Shown piece after piece: positions 39,145 through 51,180 of a DNA stretch of 64,000 nucleotides (positions are counted from its first letter, which is position 1; every line of letters starts with the position of its first letter). Origin of the DNA: Azolla caroliniana. Taxonomy: Eukaryota > Polypodiophyta. The stretch is from NCBI GenBank assembly GCA_043228905.1, contig JBHGNT010000006.1, positions 2,108,001 to 2,172,000 of the forward strand, written 5' to 3'. The notes under the pieces were generated by a model, which saw only the letters and a program-made list of their open reading frames with translations, made no database searches and was not told the origin of the DNA. A program made the position numbers and the translations under genes.

Positions 39145-39303
39145 TTGTCATTGTTTAAAAGCCTAAGATTTGTGCTTTTTTGTTGCATGAGGACCTCATT
39201 TGCTTGCAAACTACATGTATCATGTGTGTGTGGGAAAGAGGTTCAAATTTGATATATCAAGGTTCCTTCAGATAAAATGTGAGTAACTTGCAGGTACATC
39301 CAA

Positions 39304-40493
39304 ATGTTTAAAAGTCAGCTGCAAGAATATGCGCAGAAGGCTCGTTTTTCAACACCGATATATACCGTATCGAAGGAGGGACCGTCACATCAGCCTCGAT
39401 TCAGAGCATCAGTGGCTATCCAAGGTGAAACCTATGAATCACCAACTTTCTTTACAAATTTGAAGAGTGCCGAACATGCAGCTGCCAAAGCAGCACTGGT
39501 AGCTTTGGGAGCTAAAGCAGATTCAAACACGACATCCCCCAATACTCTGGTATTTTTGCTTGATAAAACCTCTCTAGTAACAAGGTTTCTGTACATAAAT
39601 TTGTAATGGAAATTGATTGAAACCATATTTCCAATGAACTTGCTGCAGCATGAATCTGGATTATGTAAGAGTCTCTTGCAAGAGTATACACAGAAACGGA
39701 AGCTCCCACTGCCTTTATATACTGTAATTCAAACATCTTTTGAAAAGAACATGCCATATTTTTGTGCCACTGTAGAAATTGGTGGAATTCAATACAAAGG
39801 AGGTGTCAGTAAAAACAGGAAACATGCCGCAATCTTGGCAGCAAAAGAAGCTTTGATAGCAATCTATTCAGATCCAGGTCCAAATCTCATTTTTTTAATT
39901 GTTATTTTGTCTTAATGGCCTTTTTGTTGTAACTGAGAGGGTCTAGGTGGCAGTTCAACTCTCGACCTATATGGGGGGGAATGCCCGCTATATATCTGTT
40001 TTCATTTGCTAACTATTTTATTTTTAATCATAAGAGCACATTGTATTTAATCAGAACATCTTCTCTAAATTGATCTCCAGTTCAACAAGCTACTATCAGC
40101 CAGCAAAGTACAGTGACAGAGTTTGTAGAGGTACCCTCAACAACTTCCAATCCAAGAGTGAAGCGCAAAAAGCCATCTACGGGAACACAGATGAGCAATA
40201 AGGAGAGACGAATATTGAAGTTGAACAAAGATTCGGAGAATGTCAAATTAAATGCCATTGAAGCTGCACAACAAGTGGAGTCTGATACAAATATTACTAA
40301 TGGGCAAGGTCAGAATCTGCAAGCGACAGCTGAGGATGCTTTTTTGTTAGCAGGCACTAATGCTATTCCTGGAATCACTGTGACAAACTTGAAACTTCCT
40401 GAACAAGACTTCAAAAATACAGATCCAACACTGATCCCAAGCCCAAACAGTAATAACCAACCTTTGCAGTTCTCGTGTGTGCAAACTACTTGA
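39304..40493 (+). CDS. DRB-family double-stranded-RNA-binding protein (HYL1/DRB2-like), 3 exons
   Basis: Binds double-stranded RNA; in plants such proteins partner Dicer-like enzymes in miRNA or siRNA processing. Exons 39304-39549, 39649-39877 and 40081-40493 join in frame to 295 residues. First dsRBM at 1-69: FKSQLQEYAQK, then EGPSHQPRFRASV, then the helix SAEHAAAKAALVAL. Second at 83-158: ESGLCKSLLQEYTQK, then CATVEIGGIQYKG, then KHAAILAAKEALIAI. Both keep the Lys/Ala-rich final helix that contacts RNA. The tail (about 159-295) is Ser/Thr/Asn-rich with a basic patch (RVKRKKPS) that may be a nuclear signal. The N-terminus starts like DRB2 (M then a basic KxQLQE), while the GLCKSLLQEY linker is closer to HYL1/DRB1. 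The subclade and the Dicer partner are therefore open. Confidence 0.9.
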
Positions 40494-40539
40494 AAACATG
40501 AGAATTCGCAACCTGTTTCATACGATCTACAGAACTGCT

Positions 40540-40990
40540 TTCAGGATAGGTAGCTATAACCAAATATTTTGCTTTGAATTCTTGTTGGGGTTATGTATTT
40601 GTGAACGGATTTCCGATGAAATTTATTTGATGTGCTCCAATTCCGCTGTAGATAAAGTTTGGCACATGGAACTAGGTGGGGTTCTATCTTTCAGAATAGG
40701 TAGCTGTAAGGAGATATTTTTACTTTGAGCTCTTGTTGGATATTTATGAACAACTTTCTGATGAAGTTGATTTGATGTGAACCAATTCAGCTGTAGATAA
40801 AGTTTGGCACATGGAACTCCAGAATAGGTAGCCCTAACAGGATATTTTGCTTTTAGCGCTTGTTGGGTTATGTGTTTAGGAACAGCTTTCGGAGGAAGTC
40901 ATTTGATTCATGGAATTTGGTGGAGTTCAATCTTTCGGAAAAGGTAGCTATAAATGGATATTTTGCTGAGAGCTCTTGTTGGGATATCAA
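40540..40990. repeat. Tandem repeat just after the DRB stop, about four copies
   Basis: Copies begin around 40545, 40694, 40824 and 40940 with A(T/A)AGGTAGC. Each continues with a TA(A/T)...ATATTTT(G/A)CT phrase, (G/A)(G/C)(T/G)CTTGTTGG, and in full copies GAACA(A/G)CTTTC(T/G)GA and GTAGATAAAGTTTGGCACATG. Unit length is about 115-150 bp. It begins about 50 bases past the stop, so the array probably lies partly in the 3' UTR. Confidence 0.85.
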
Positions 40991-43205
40991 CTGAATTGTT
41001 CCACAACACTGCCTATACCTTAATCTTAGTTCATTGATTGAGGCTTCTTCGGGGAAGTCCAATCAAAGTCAAGTTTCTTGTGTTTTCCAGACTCCTAAAA
41101 GCATAGGTTTATTTAAGAGAATCAACTTTTTCGTTGTGGCTATTTTGGGACAATTTTAAAAGTGCATTCTTCTGTCATCACGTTAAGATTGAGCTGATTT
41201 CAAAAGGGATATCTCTTTAATTCTTAATATCAGGACACCTAATAAATTAACAAACAGATATAGTAGGTCTTCAGTAGAAATATATAGTTTAGGGCCAAGG
41301 TTTGTGCCATTCCCCCAAACACCACTACAGCTACTTTAAAATCTGAATTTGATGAAATAATCATAAAACCCTTAACCCTGAACTGTGTATTTCCAAGGGT
41401 TTAAATGTTTTTAAAAGAAGGGCAATGTAATTTGCCCAACTATATAATTCATGGTTATTTTCAATTTATGTATGTACTATGGTACAAAATTTGATATCTT
41501 CCATAAAGCTGCCTACAACTATGTGTTAAGATCACTTCTAAGTTGTTAGAATATGTGATAACAAGCATTTTGTGGAGTACAAGCATTTCCTCTCAAACTC
41601 AGGATTTTCTATTGTTTGAAATTCTTGTCATGCAAAACTACTTTGAAAGCACTCATCCATGTTCGTTAGCACAAATAGTGAATAAAATTGCAACCAACAT
41701 TTACTGAAATTGATTGCTCAATTAAGTTTCTTAATGACTTCATGTTGTTGAGAGCCAATCATTCGTCTTCATCTAGCACATCCTATGCTTGTTTACTCTT
41801 TTTCTTTATGATTTCATTTAGTCTCAAAAGTAGCTTAATAGAACCTTAATGGTTGGGTTGACTTCATGTGTTGAAAACCAATCATTGGTATCCATCTAGT
41901 ACATCGAATATTTATGTACTCTTTCCCTTTTCAATTTCAATTAGTCTTAAAAATAACTTTAGAGAGAACCTCAATGATTGGTGAATGTTTATTAACCATA
42001 CTTACTCAAAAATTCCTTTCAAGGATATGTAAAATTGGGGGACACATATGTTTGCTAATTGGAAAAACAAGCAACGATTGCAAATGATTGATTTTTTAGA
42101 GAACTTGAGGGTTTGTTGGAATGTTTATCAAGTTATTCAAAAACTCCTTTCAAGGATTGATGAATACATATATTTTGCTATTTATTAATAGGAAAAAGAA
42201 GCAATAAAAGAGACAAACTTGGCTAAGAATCTATTACCAAAACTTTTGCGTGTGTGTTTACCAAAAGTGGATTTCATTTTATTTGTTGGTTCCATAACTT
42301 GGTCTCATGTTCCTTACAATGGCTTATATGTATGTAAATATGAACTTTCTCTCCTTTCTTAGAAGTGGGGTTCTTTATGGTGGAACTCCCACAAAACCCT
42401 AATCCGTGGAAGTATGAGGTGACAACCTCCCAGTTAGTGCACGGCTAAATTTCAGAAAACCCTCTTAAGGCAACACCTTATATAAAGCTATGCTTCAGGT
42501 GTTAAGCCCATAGAGGTGTTCACACATAAAAGAATGAAGAAGGCCACATATAAATAGCTAGTAAGAGCAAAATTCCCTCGAATTGTTTTGAGTGCTAGAC
42601 ATCAAGAAATGGGTAAAAAGTTGCAACATGAATTTGTTAGGCTAGCTTTGAAATGTCACAGTAGTTATATTGAGGCGCAAAGGATGAAAAACATTGTCAT
42701 GCACATATTTAATATGAAGTGGGTTTGGCGGATTGAGATGTTTAGAGAGAAGGAAGTATTTTGCTTCAAATAATGCACTACACGAGTAGAGTAGCCTTCA
42801 ATGTGCATACATATGTGAATTACATTTGGTCAATGGGACAGAACGGAAGTGTTGATGGCCGGCTGAGACGTGTTTGAGATGGCCGGAAGAGAAGTGTTCA
42901 TTCATTCACGATGGCCGCCATGAACAACGTTTGAGACAGAGACAAAGGCCATGTTTCCAATCTCTTCTATTGTGAACTAAAACAAAATCGCCCACCAGAA
43001 ACAGAGACAGAGACAGAGACAGAAACAGAGAAGGGTGCATGCATATGCTGCTATCTATATTGGGTCACAATCAAATAGCCCGCTTGTTAATGTTACTGTT
43101 ACCCTAATCCAAATCAGAAGGAGAAAACTTCAATCTCTGAACCCCTGCCTCCTAAACCTCAAGAGGAAGGAGGAGCAGCAGGAACAGGAACAGGGCAGGA
43201 GGGAT
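40991..43205. other. Intergenic region before MPP10
   Basis: No gene was recognised. Two diverged duplications are visible: 41731-41960 (CCAATCATT... CATCTAG(C/T)ACATC repeated at about 128 bp) and 41990-42215 (ACTCCTTTCAAGGAT and a TTTGCTA...GGAAAAA(C/G)AAGCAA phrase repeated). A GAGACA run at 42998-43030 lies in the likely MPP10 leader. Confidence 0.6.
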
Positions 43206-46200
43206 ATGTCTGTCATGGTCGAGGGCGACGCAGATGGAGGAGCCTCAGCGCTATCCTTCCTTAAGCAGACGGAACCTGTTGCATGGCTTGCGCCCCACCC
43301 CGACCTCTCCCTCCGCACAAAAGCAGCATCCCAGTTCCTATTCGCCCTCTCCTCCTCAACTGCCCCTGCTTCCCAGTGTCCAATCAAACACTTGCTCGTC
43401 CACAATTTCGACCCTGAGCAAATTTGGCAGCAGATCGATATGCAAGCCACACCTTTGCTTGCATCGGCCAGGCGCATCCTTAGGCGAATCGAGCGTGACA
43501 CCGACTCTGTCGTGCTCATTGACACTGCCAAGGCTACTTCCGAAATTGGTATGCATGAAGAGGAACTCGAGATAATTGAGAGGGAACGCAAGGAAGAAGG
43601 TGCTGAGATAAGCCAAATTGAATCAGTTGAGGAGGAAGAGGAGGAGGAAGAGGAGGAGGATGAGGAGAGCCATGAAGAAGAAGATGATGATGAATCTGGT
43701 TCTGGGGGGGATAATGCAGTTGAGGATGAGTTCTTCAAGCTCAAAGACATGAAGAAATTTTTGGATGAAGCTGAAGCCGTTGATGATGGACCAGGGAATG
43801 ATGATGATGATGAGGAAGAGGATGAAGAGGAAGGCGAATACATAGATGTAAGGATATACTACCCCTTTTAAGGATATACTCATTGCACTATACTCGAACC
43901 ATGTTGAAGGCCTCTGGTTTCAGCTTTCCTGTGCTCAACTGCTTGGAATGAATCATTTTGACTGACACAAGAACATATGCATAGAAACACATTATGCATG
44001 TATATTAGGGAATGTGATCCATCTTACATCCTTCTATCATGAAGGAAGAAGGAGCCAGGGGTTAACTTTGACTTAATATATGACTGCTGTGCACCAAATT
44101 GCAGCTACTTGGTAGAAATGCGTGCTTATTGTCATGTCTTGGTTGTAATGACTTTGGCCAACCCCTGGGTATCTTATTTGTACTTGCTAAATAAATCAAA
44201 TGATGCAGATGGATGATGGAGAAGAGCTCTTAGAAGACAACAGTGAGGTTGAGCTTGAAGAAGGATTGAAGTATGTTTGATGCGATGTTTTTCATTTATC
44301 TTCTTGATTTTTTTTTGCTTGTATTGTGCAATGAATTTAACCTAAAAGGCTTGCCTCTCTAGGTATAACGCTTTCTTCAAGGACAAATCAAAAACAAAAA
44401 AGTCTGACGCTGTAGATGAGGTCCCAACCTGATGTTAAATCAACTTATGAAGTTCTTATTGCGGATTTCCATTGCTAAATGTTACTCTGAAACTCTTGGC
44501 AGACTCTGACTACACATGAAAAACAAGTTGCCAAGGTCAGAAAACGAATTGAGCAATTAGAGAAAGCTAATATTGAATCGGATGTATGGACTATGCGAGG
44601 AGAGGTAATGTTTACCTCTGATGAAATTGAACTTAAAATGTTTAGATGTTTCATGACGTAGAACATTCATACATTTTATGTATTTCATTTGTATAGGTTT
44701 CAGCACCTAAAAGACCTAAAAACAGTGCTTTAGAGGTGGAACTTGATTTTGAACACAATGTTCGACCCCCTCCAGTCATAACAGAGGAAGCAACTGCATC
44801 TCTAGAAGATTTGATCCGGAAACGCATTGCTGAGGTATAGCCTTCCTATTGTTTCTCGGTAACCTTTAATACCTCATTTCTTTAATATTTTGTAGACAAT
44901 GGGTTACTGATTACTCAATGATGTCTGTCTGCCCTTGCAGCATAATTTTGATGATGTGCAACGAAACCCTTCCCTCTCAACTTCTACCTCCAAAGAAGTG
45001 GTTGAGTTGGTATGCCTCATCTTTTATGTCCAACAGAGAGTTTTCTCGTTCTATCAGTAAATGGCTATTTTTTTTGCAGGATGAAACAAAGAGTAAGAAG
45101 GGGCTTGCAGAAATTTACGAGGTATAATTTTTTTGATGTATAATCATTTGACTTTTTGTTTGCTGAATGCCGAGCAGTTAATTTGTTAGAATTTGATAGA
45201 GTTAAACAAGGAATATTTTCCTTTGTCTCTGATGTGGTGCTTTATGAGGGAGATAAATTATAATACTTATTAAGTTAGTAACGGAGTGGCATCCTATTTT
45301 CTCTGTGGTATAGGTTTCCTTTAGTTCTATAGGAAGAGCATATACAAGCTTCACATATGCTTTTTGACCATATTTGCTACTTGTCCCATTGGGATGTAGA
45401 ATTAGGGGAACGTTGTGTTTGCCATTGTACATTTTTTAAATAAATTGGGAGCAGATACTAGAATGCTTTTATAAAGGATTTGGCCACTTATGCATGGTAA
45501 TGAAATATAAAGGCAAACAATGATTGGGACTGTTATCACGAGAAATCAAAAACCGCAAAGAGACTTTGTCGAGTTTTGTCTGTCCATCTCATGTTAAAAG
45601 TAAATCAAGGGCTATGCCAATAGGTTGTCAGTTAGAATGTCTGAAAGGGGTTCATTACAGTAAATCAGGTGATAGCAATTTGTTATGGCCCCACCCCCCT
45701 TGTTATTGAAAATCAAGGCTATTATCACGAGACACTGAAGGTACTACCCCCACTCCAGAGACCTTTCTATCTTTGATTATTTAGCTAATGAGATTATTTG
45801 GTACCTTATGCAGTTTGACTAATTTAGTTATATTTACTGTGGAAATATCTTTCTTTCTTTCTCCCACTTTCTAAATTATGCTTAGAATCAACACTTCAGG
45901 GGATTCAACCTGAATTAACAGTCTCAAAGTTCCAATTGGTCTACAGATGAAACGAAGAGAGTTTGAAATTTGCAGACATTCTCAATTAATTCTCTAAAAA
46001 CAAATTGATCATTCTTGGGTCTCTATCATTGATTGTAGCTTCCTGAATGCCTCCAGTCTTGGGTCTGATTCACCTCAACCTTCTGACTGAAACATTTAGT
46101 GTTGGAAGTGAGGCATTTCAAGGAGAAATATTCCAAGGTTATGTTTGTCTTCTTTTATCAAGGAAAATGTTCCACGTTAATATTTTCCTAGCCTTTAATG

Positions 46201-48727
46201 GAGTTCAAGATTGCTTTTACATCAGAAAAGAGATGCAACTCAGATACCTCAACTTGAAAATAATGTGAAAGAATTACTATTGGGCTTGTCAAGTCAGGAG
46301 CATGCTTGACTGCTATCTTGGATGCATAGAAACTTGGGAGCGTCCTCTTTAATTGCACATTGGATAAAGTTTCCCTTCGTTTTTAGCTGGTTCTAAAGTG
46401 ATTCCTCGTCCCGATGATTCAGGAAATTAATGTTACGGAAGTCTGACCTTACAGTCGCCATTATGAGAACTCCTTTGCTAGAAGTTACTAGCATTAAGTT
46501 TCAGGATAATGAGAAATCCCCAGAAGTTGTTATGAAGTGAAATGGCCTCTTCAAGACTATTAGACCTACCAGAGATATGGCTGAACTTGATGTAGTTAAC
46601 AGAAGACAAAATGTAGGTTTGCAAGGTGTTTCAGGCTTGGGCCTTTCCAAAAGCACTGTAAGTAAAGTTTTAATTTTCTAGTGATGATTTTCCTATAGAT
46701 TTTTATTGCTGCCCCAGACTTTGCTCATAACCATGCCTACAGCTCTCTCTTTCTCTCTATCCATCCATAGGCCATTTTTGGCCTTGGAGGATGACCATAA
46801 AATCTATCTCTTGATGATATTTAGGCTTAGTTTTATACTGTAAATGTCAACGTACATGTATATAAAGCCTGGGCTATTCACTACTTTTGATAGTTGAGGA
46901 TGCACAATGGATTTGTGTCACTAACCATGGATGTATGCAATCATACTCTTATACAAAGTGAACTTTAATTGCAAAATAGGAAATTTTTATTTTATTTTCT
47001 GATTGCTGATTAACTACCCAAGTATGCATTGCACATACTGTTCAGATAATGCCGTGATAATATACCTCCTCTATCACTTTCTAAAGTTAAGGCTGGTTTT
47101 CATATCTCAATTTTGTAGACCAATTACATGCAAACAACTGGGCTTGCTCCTGCACCAACCTCTCAAGCAGATGAAATAAGGAAAGAGGTTTGTATACCTA
47201 GTGTATTAGGATGGAATTTATACATTGAGATTAACATCACTTGTGAAATGTAAATATATGTGTACATCTCATGCTGACAGGCTACGCAGCTATTCAAAGC
47301 TTTATGCGTTAAGCTAGATGCACTCTCACACTTCCATTTTACCCCCAAACCGGTAGGATCCCAATTATAAACCTGTTTTATAATTGGCAACTTCGTCTAT
47401 ATGAAACTCTGATGTATTTTATATGTCATGCTCGAAGGTAATAGAAGATATGACTGTACGGCCTGATGTACCGGCTCTTGCCATGGAAGAGGTTTGCCAA
47501 TGATTTTTGGATGCAATGACTGAGTAAATACTTGCATGAATAATGTTTGTCTTTTCTTAATCTACCACAGATTGCTCCATTGCTGGTGTCAGACGCACAA
47601 CTACTTGCTCCTGAGGAAGTTTTCACTGGTGAAGGAGTTGTAAAGGCTGAAGCAGAGCTAAGTCGCGATGAAAGAAAAAGACGAAGGGCAAGAAAGAAAG
47701 AAAAAGCTAAATGTATGATATGTGGCCACATTTTATCTCTTAGAAGCAATATCTTGTACTTTCTGGGAATTTGAAACAAGAGTGCTTAATTCATTGCTGT
47801 TTATCATATTTGCTATAGCTATTAAAAGACGAACAGAATTGAACAAAAAGCCAGGACCAACAGTCGATAAATCTGGTGAAGTCAAAGGGTCTTTACAAGG
47901 AAGCAAAAAAACACAACGTTCTGATTTTGTAAAGTCTACAAAGGTTAGTTCAATTGCTCCACTATGTGTCTATAATGAAAAGCCGTATACTATGTCTAAT
48001 GTAGTTTTGTTCAAAATTTTGTAGCCTCTTAATTGAAAACTCTCCTGGTTAGATAATGAGGTCTCTTCACATACCTTTGATATGAAAATGTATGCTCTAT
48101 TATAAGTGCAAGCAAAGTCATGCATGATTTCCAAAAAAACAGCCCATATTGGTAATGATATGTAACATGCGCAATAATGTTGTTTTAGTTTGAAGCTTCT
48201 TAATGCTCGTGATGGGCTTTATAGAGTTGATTGCTGCTTGCTTCACGTTAGAGCTCTGCATCTTTATTTCACAAGATTGGTTATATTGAGACACAGTTAA
48301 CTCTTTGGGGAAATGGCCATCCCTGCTCTGTACACTTGAATGCAATAACTCTTTGAGCCACAAGGCATGTACATCCCGTGCTTGAATAAAGTTTGCTGAA
48401 GAGTCAACATTGATCAAGGCAGATGTTTATAGCTAACAGATGGAAAGGGGCCAGAGGCTAACATAATGAAAATCTGTGTACTCTTAGATATAAATTCAGA
48501 ATCCAAACTGTCTGGGTATCCGTCACTGATAATATACACGACCTTACTGAGTCTATGTATACCTTCTTTTCCTGCTGATTAAAGAAGTATTATTTTCTTG
48601 AATTGTATTCTGAGGTATTCCTGGATATGATAAATTTCAGGTGTTCGAGCAACTAGATGGAACAAGAAATGGGAAGAAACAGCTTGTTGAGGCTCAGGAT
48701 TTGCATGCTCCATTTCTTAAACTTTGA
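43206..48727 (+). CDS. MPP10: MPP10, U3 snoRNP / SSU processome protein, 13 exons
   Basis: Nucleolar component of the U3 small-subunit processome, needed for early cleavage of pre-18S rRNA; it works with IMP3 and IMP4. Exons: 43206-43847, 44209-44270, 44363-44420, 44503-44604, 44697-44834, 44941-45009, 45080-45121, 47119-47187, 47281-47352, 47438-47491, 47571-47712, 47819-47943, 48641-48727. They join in frame to 553 residues, typical of plants. Landmarks: FDPEQIWQQIDMQ (about 75-87), a long Glu/Asp tract (about 143-165), EDEFFKLKDMKKFLDEAE, RPKNSALEVELDFEHNVRPP, KSKKGLAEIYE, VKLDALSHFHFTPKP, ERKRRRARKKEKAK, and the end APFLKL. The frame is open upstream to 43035, but family resemblance begins after the ATG at 43206, so I start there. 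Intron 7 is 2 kb. The donor after exon 3 (GTCCCA) is weak. Confidence 0.95.
45122..47118 (+). other. 2-kb intron 7 of MPP10
   Basis: Donor GTATAA and acceptor ATTTTGTAG. The other introns of this gene are 70-700 bp. I recognise no transposon or RNA gene in it, and its short open frames look accidental. Sequence from 46420 to 46660 is less AT-rich and could be an old insertion, but I cannot assign it. Confidence 0.75.
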
Positions 48728-50680
48728 GAGAAATTATGTCAGGATATTTGTGATTGAAAATTTTGGAAATGTTGTTTTTGTATATGATTGTTTATTACAA
48801 AATGTACATCTCATAAGAAGAGTGAGATCATTGATAAAAATGTTTTCCAGAGAGTAAAATCCTATAAGAGCTGTTCACTGCTTTAAGCAGTTTTCTTCCT
48901 CGATGGATGTGGATATCGTGGAAATTTGTAGATGGGCATTTGCTGAGAAGGATGTACCATCAAAATGGAGGTGCTACATAAAAAATTTGTTACATTGCAG
49001 TTCGCTGCACACATTTATCTCTTAACCACAGAAAATTGATGCCTTCTTAAACCCTAATCCTAAAACCTTAGATTTGTTTCTAAGCCTAAATTTTCCACTA
49101 ATCCTTAACCTTCGTATCTAAGCCAAACTCCAACCTTAAATATTTATTCATAACCCAAATCCTCAAAATGTATTATTAGCCCTAAGTATTCCCTTTAACC
49201 TCAGCTACAGCCTTAAAACATAGTTCCTCTATCTAATTGAAGAATTTTTCGCTTGAACCTAAATTTTGGTTTGCTATTCTAGATCTAACATTGTTTCCAA
49301 CTGTACCCCTAATCGTAACTACCTTCTCTGATGGGCATTGTAGAGCTGAAACTCCTGAAATAAAGCCTCGTTGAAGGAATGACAAAAGTTTTCGAGTTAA
49401 CTACTGCCCAAAACTGTGAAATAACAACCCAATTAATTTTAGCATTTGAACATGCCAGAAATCTTTGTCATGCATTCCACTCCATTTTTGTTGGGAAAAA
49501 AATCCCATTTGAAATGTGTTGATATTGTAAAGTTGTAGACAGCATCCAGCTCATCAAAGAAATGTTCCCTGGAATTTACACTGCTGTCTTGCAGAGAACA
49601 TGTACCACCATCATATATATCAAGTTATGTGAATGCTTATGTGCCAAAAAAAGCACACACCTGAGGAAGCACAATATTGGGATTTATGCCACCACTCCAT
49701 AAGCAATTACTTGGCCATTGAATTGCCTTGTGACATAAGAGAACCCCAAACCCAAACTTGTCTCATGTTCCTTATCAACCCCCTTTACAACAACCATTAG
49801 AGACTTGCCCTACACCCTCCACTTTCATCACCTCATACAATATTGAGAAGGCAATCCAATTCCCTCAACATGGATGGTTTTTCTGCCGCTCACATATGTC
49901 TTAAGTTCAATTGCCCTTGTCCTTGGATACATGTTCAATAAGATTTTGGTAGAGGGGCTTCTCAACACAAAAACCATCCATATGATTGTTAATCATATGT
50001 TCAAGGGGGCTTGCCAACTACAGAATTATCAAATTATCCTGATTAAGCACATGCTCAACAAACTTTGTGGAGTGGTGCTTAGAAAAAACTACTCTTGTTT
50101 TGAAGTTGACGGGATGCAACTCCAAGCCAAGCGGGATTTAAGAGAATCTTCTCTACTACCAATCATATTCTACATTATGTTCCTTGGTGGACCAATGAAA
50201 AGTGCAAATTCAATTGTTATATGGATGTCTTATAGATTCAATTATATGCAAATTTAATTATTATATGGATGCTTGGTAGCCTTTCATATTCTACGAAGGG
50301 AATGTTGCCTACATAGACTCTATACATCCAAAATTAAGTCTAAAATTATGTTGGCTATATATATATATATATATATATATATGAGCAAGTGTAGGGATGA
50401 GTTAGATATCCAAAAGCTTCCATGGGTAATCATGATCATATTTGGTGTGAAGTAAGGATCTGGATGCCCACGTTTTTGGCCTCTAAATCGATGAGGTGGT
50501 GGAATACATCATACATACATGGAGGTGGCAAGGGAATCAACAAATTACATACATGCATTCACATAGTCTTACTCTCTAAATCTTATATAAGTCTTGCAAT
50601 ATCATCTCAAAGTCCTAGAAGTTTTTTTTTTGAGAAAAAAAGGTCTTTGAATAAACTTAAGAAAGACCAAGTCGATGATC
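48728..50680. other. Intergenic region after MPP10
   Basis: The MPP10 3' UTR must lie at the start. 49039-49330 has repeated CCCTAA/CCTTAA-type phrases (AACCCTAATCCTAAAACC, GCCCTAAGTATTCC and others), a decayed telomere-like tract in the opposite orientation to that at 37.1 kb. An open frame at 49874-50257 is not recognised. An AT run is at 50359-50382. Confidence 0.5.
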
Positions 50681-50689
50681 TTCCACATA

Positions 50690-51180
50690 CATCGATTTGT
50701 CAACAAGTTGTCTTCACTCTTTCACGAGGGCAAGTTGAAGTGGTGGATTCCTATGTATATCTTGGAGTCACAATACAAGCATGAATATGCACTTCTCTAT
50801 ATGACCCAATGAGCCAAAAGATTGACTCACTTAAGGATATGCAACCTAGCCATGCTAGATCAATAGTGCCATCGTACACAGTTCTAAGAGACTCATACCA
50901 TAGAATGGTTATTCGATGCCATAGTCACGCTTGCCCTCGTGTACGGTGCACATGTATGGGCTCCACACCTCCCCATGCATACATGGACACGCATAGAGTA
51001 TCCACTAATATAATTATGTTGTCATGGAAGGTAAATAACAAAGCATCCACCACCATGACATCATTGATGTTGAGTTAGCAACACTCTCCATGATGGTAGG
51101 AGCATTATTCCAAATAATGTGCCTCATTAATTGTATTCAAACCATCCCACCTCAAAGAATTACATGTAAGGCATTTGAAA
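50690..51180 (+). mobile_element. LINE fragment: tail of a reverse transcriptase ORF
   Basis: The plus strand reads FTLSRGQVEVVDSYVYLGVT (about 50710-50775). After a frame change it reads LVYGAHVWAPHLPMHTWTRI (about 50933-50995), then further degraded frames to about 51180. The pattern YLGV ... LVYGAHVW matches the same post-RT region as the fragment at 20.1-20.7 kb, but on the other strand. It has several frame breaks and is not functional. Confidence 0.65.

Larger units (their letters stand above)
36701..39293 (+). other. Probable non-coding first exon and leader intron of the DRB gene
   Basis: A GC-richer tract ends with CTCTGCAAAG at 37079 before a GTAAAC donor, and the coding exon is preceded by AACTTGCAG ending at 39293. 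A non-coding exon ending at 37079 and a 2,214-bp leader intron would explain why the coding exon has only ten bases between acceptor and ATG. The intron holds decayed telomere-like sequence (37136-37380) and a three-copy tandem repeat (38738-39144). The exon's 5' end is not placed. Confidence 0.4.

Noticed and set aside
43130-43843. 237-residue Ser-rich minus-strand frame
   Set aside because: It is the reverse of the Glu/Asp codon runs of MPP10 (GAG/GAA read as CTC/TTC/TCC), not a gene.
49874-50257. 127-residue plus-strand open frame
   Set aside because: No recognisable domain; another frame over the same DNA is equally plausible as decayed transposon sequence, so it is not called as a gene.
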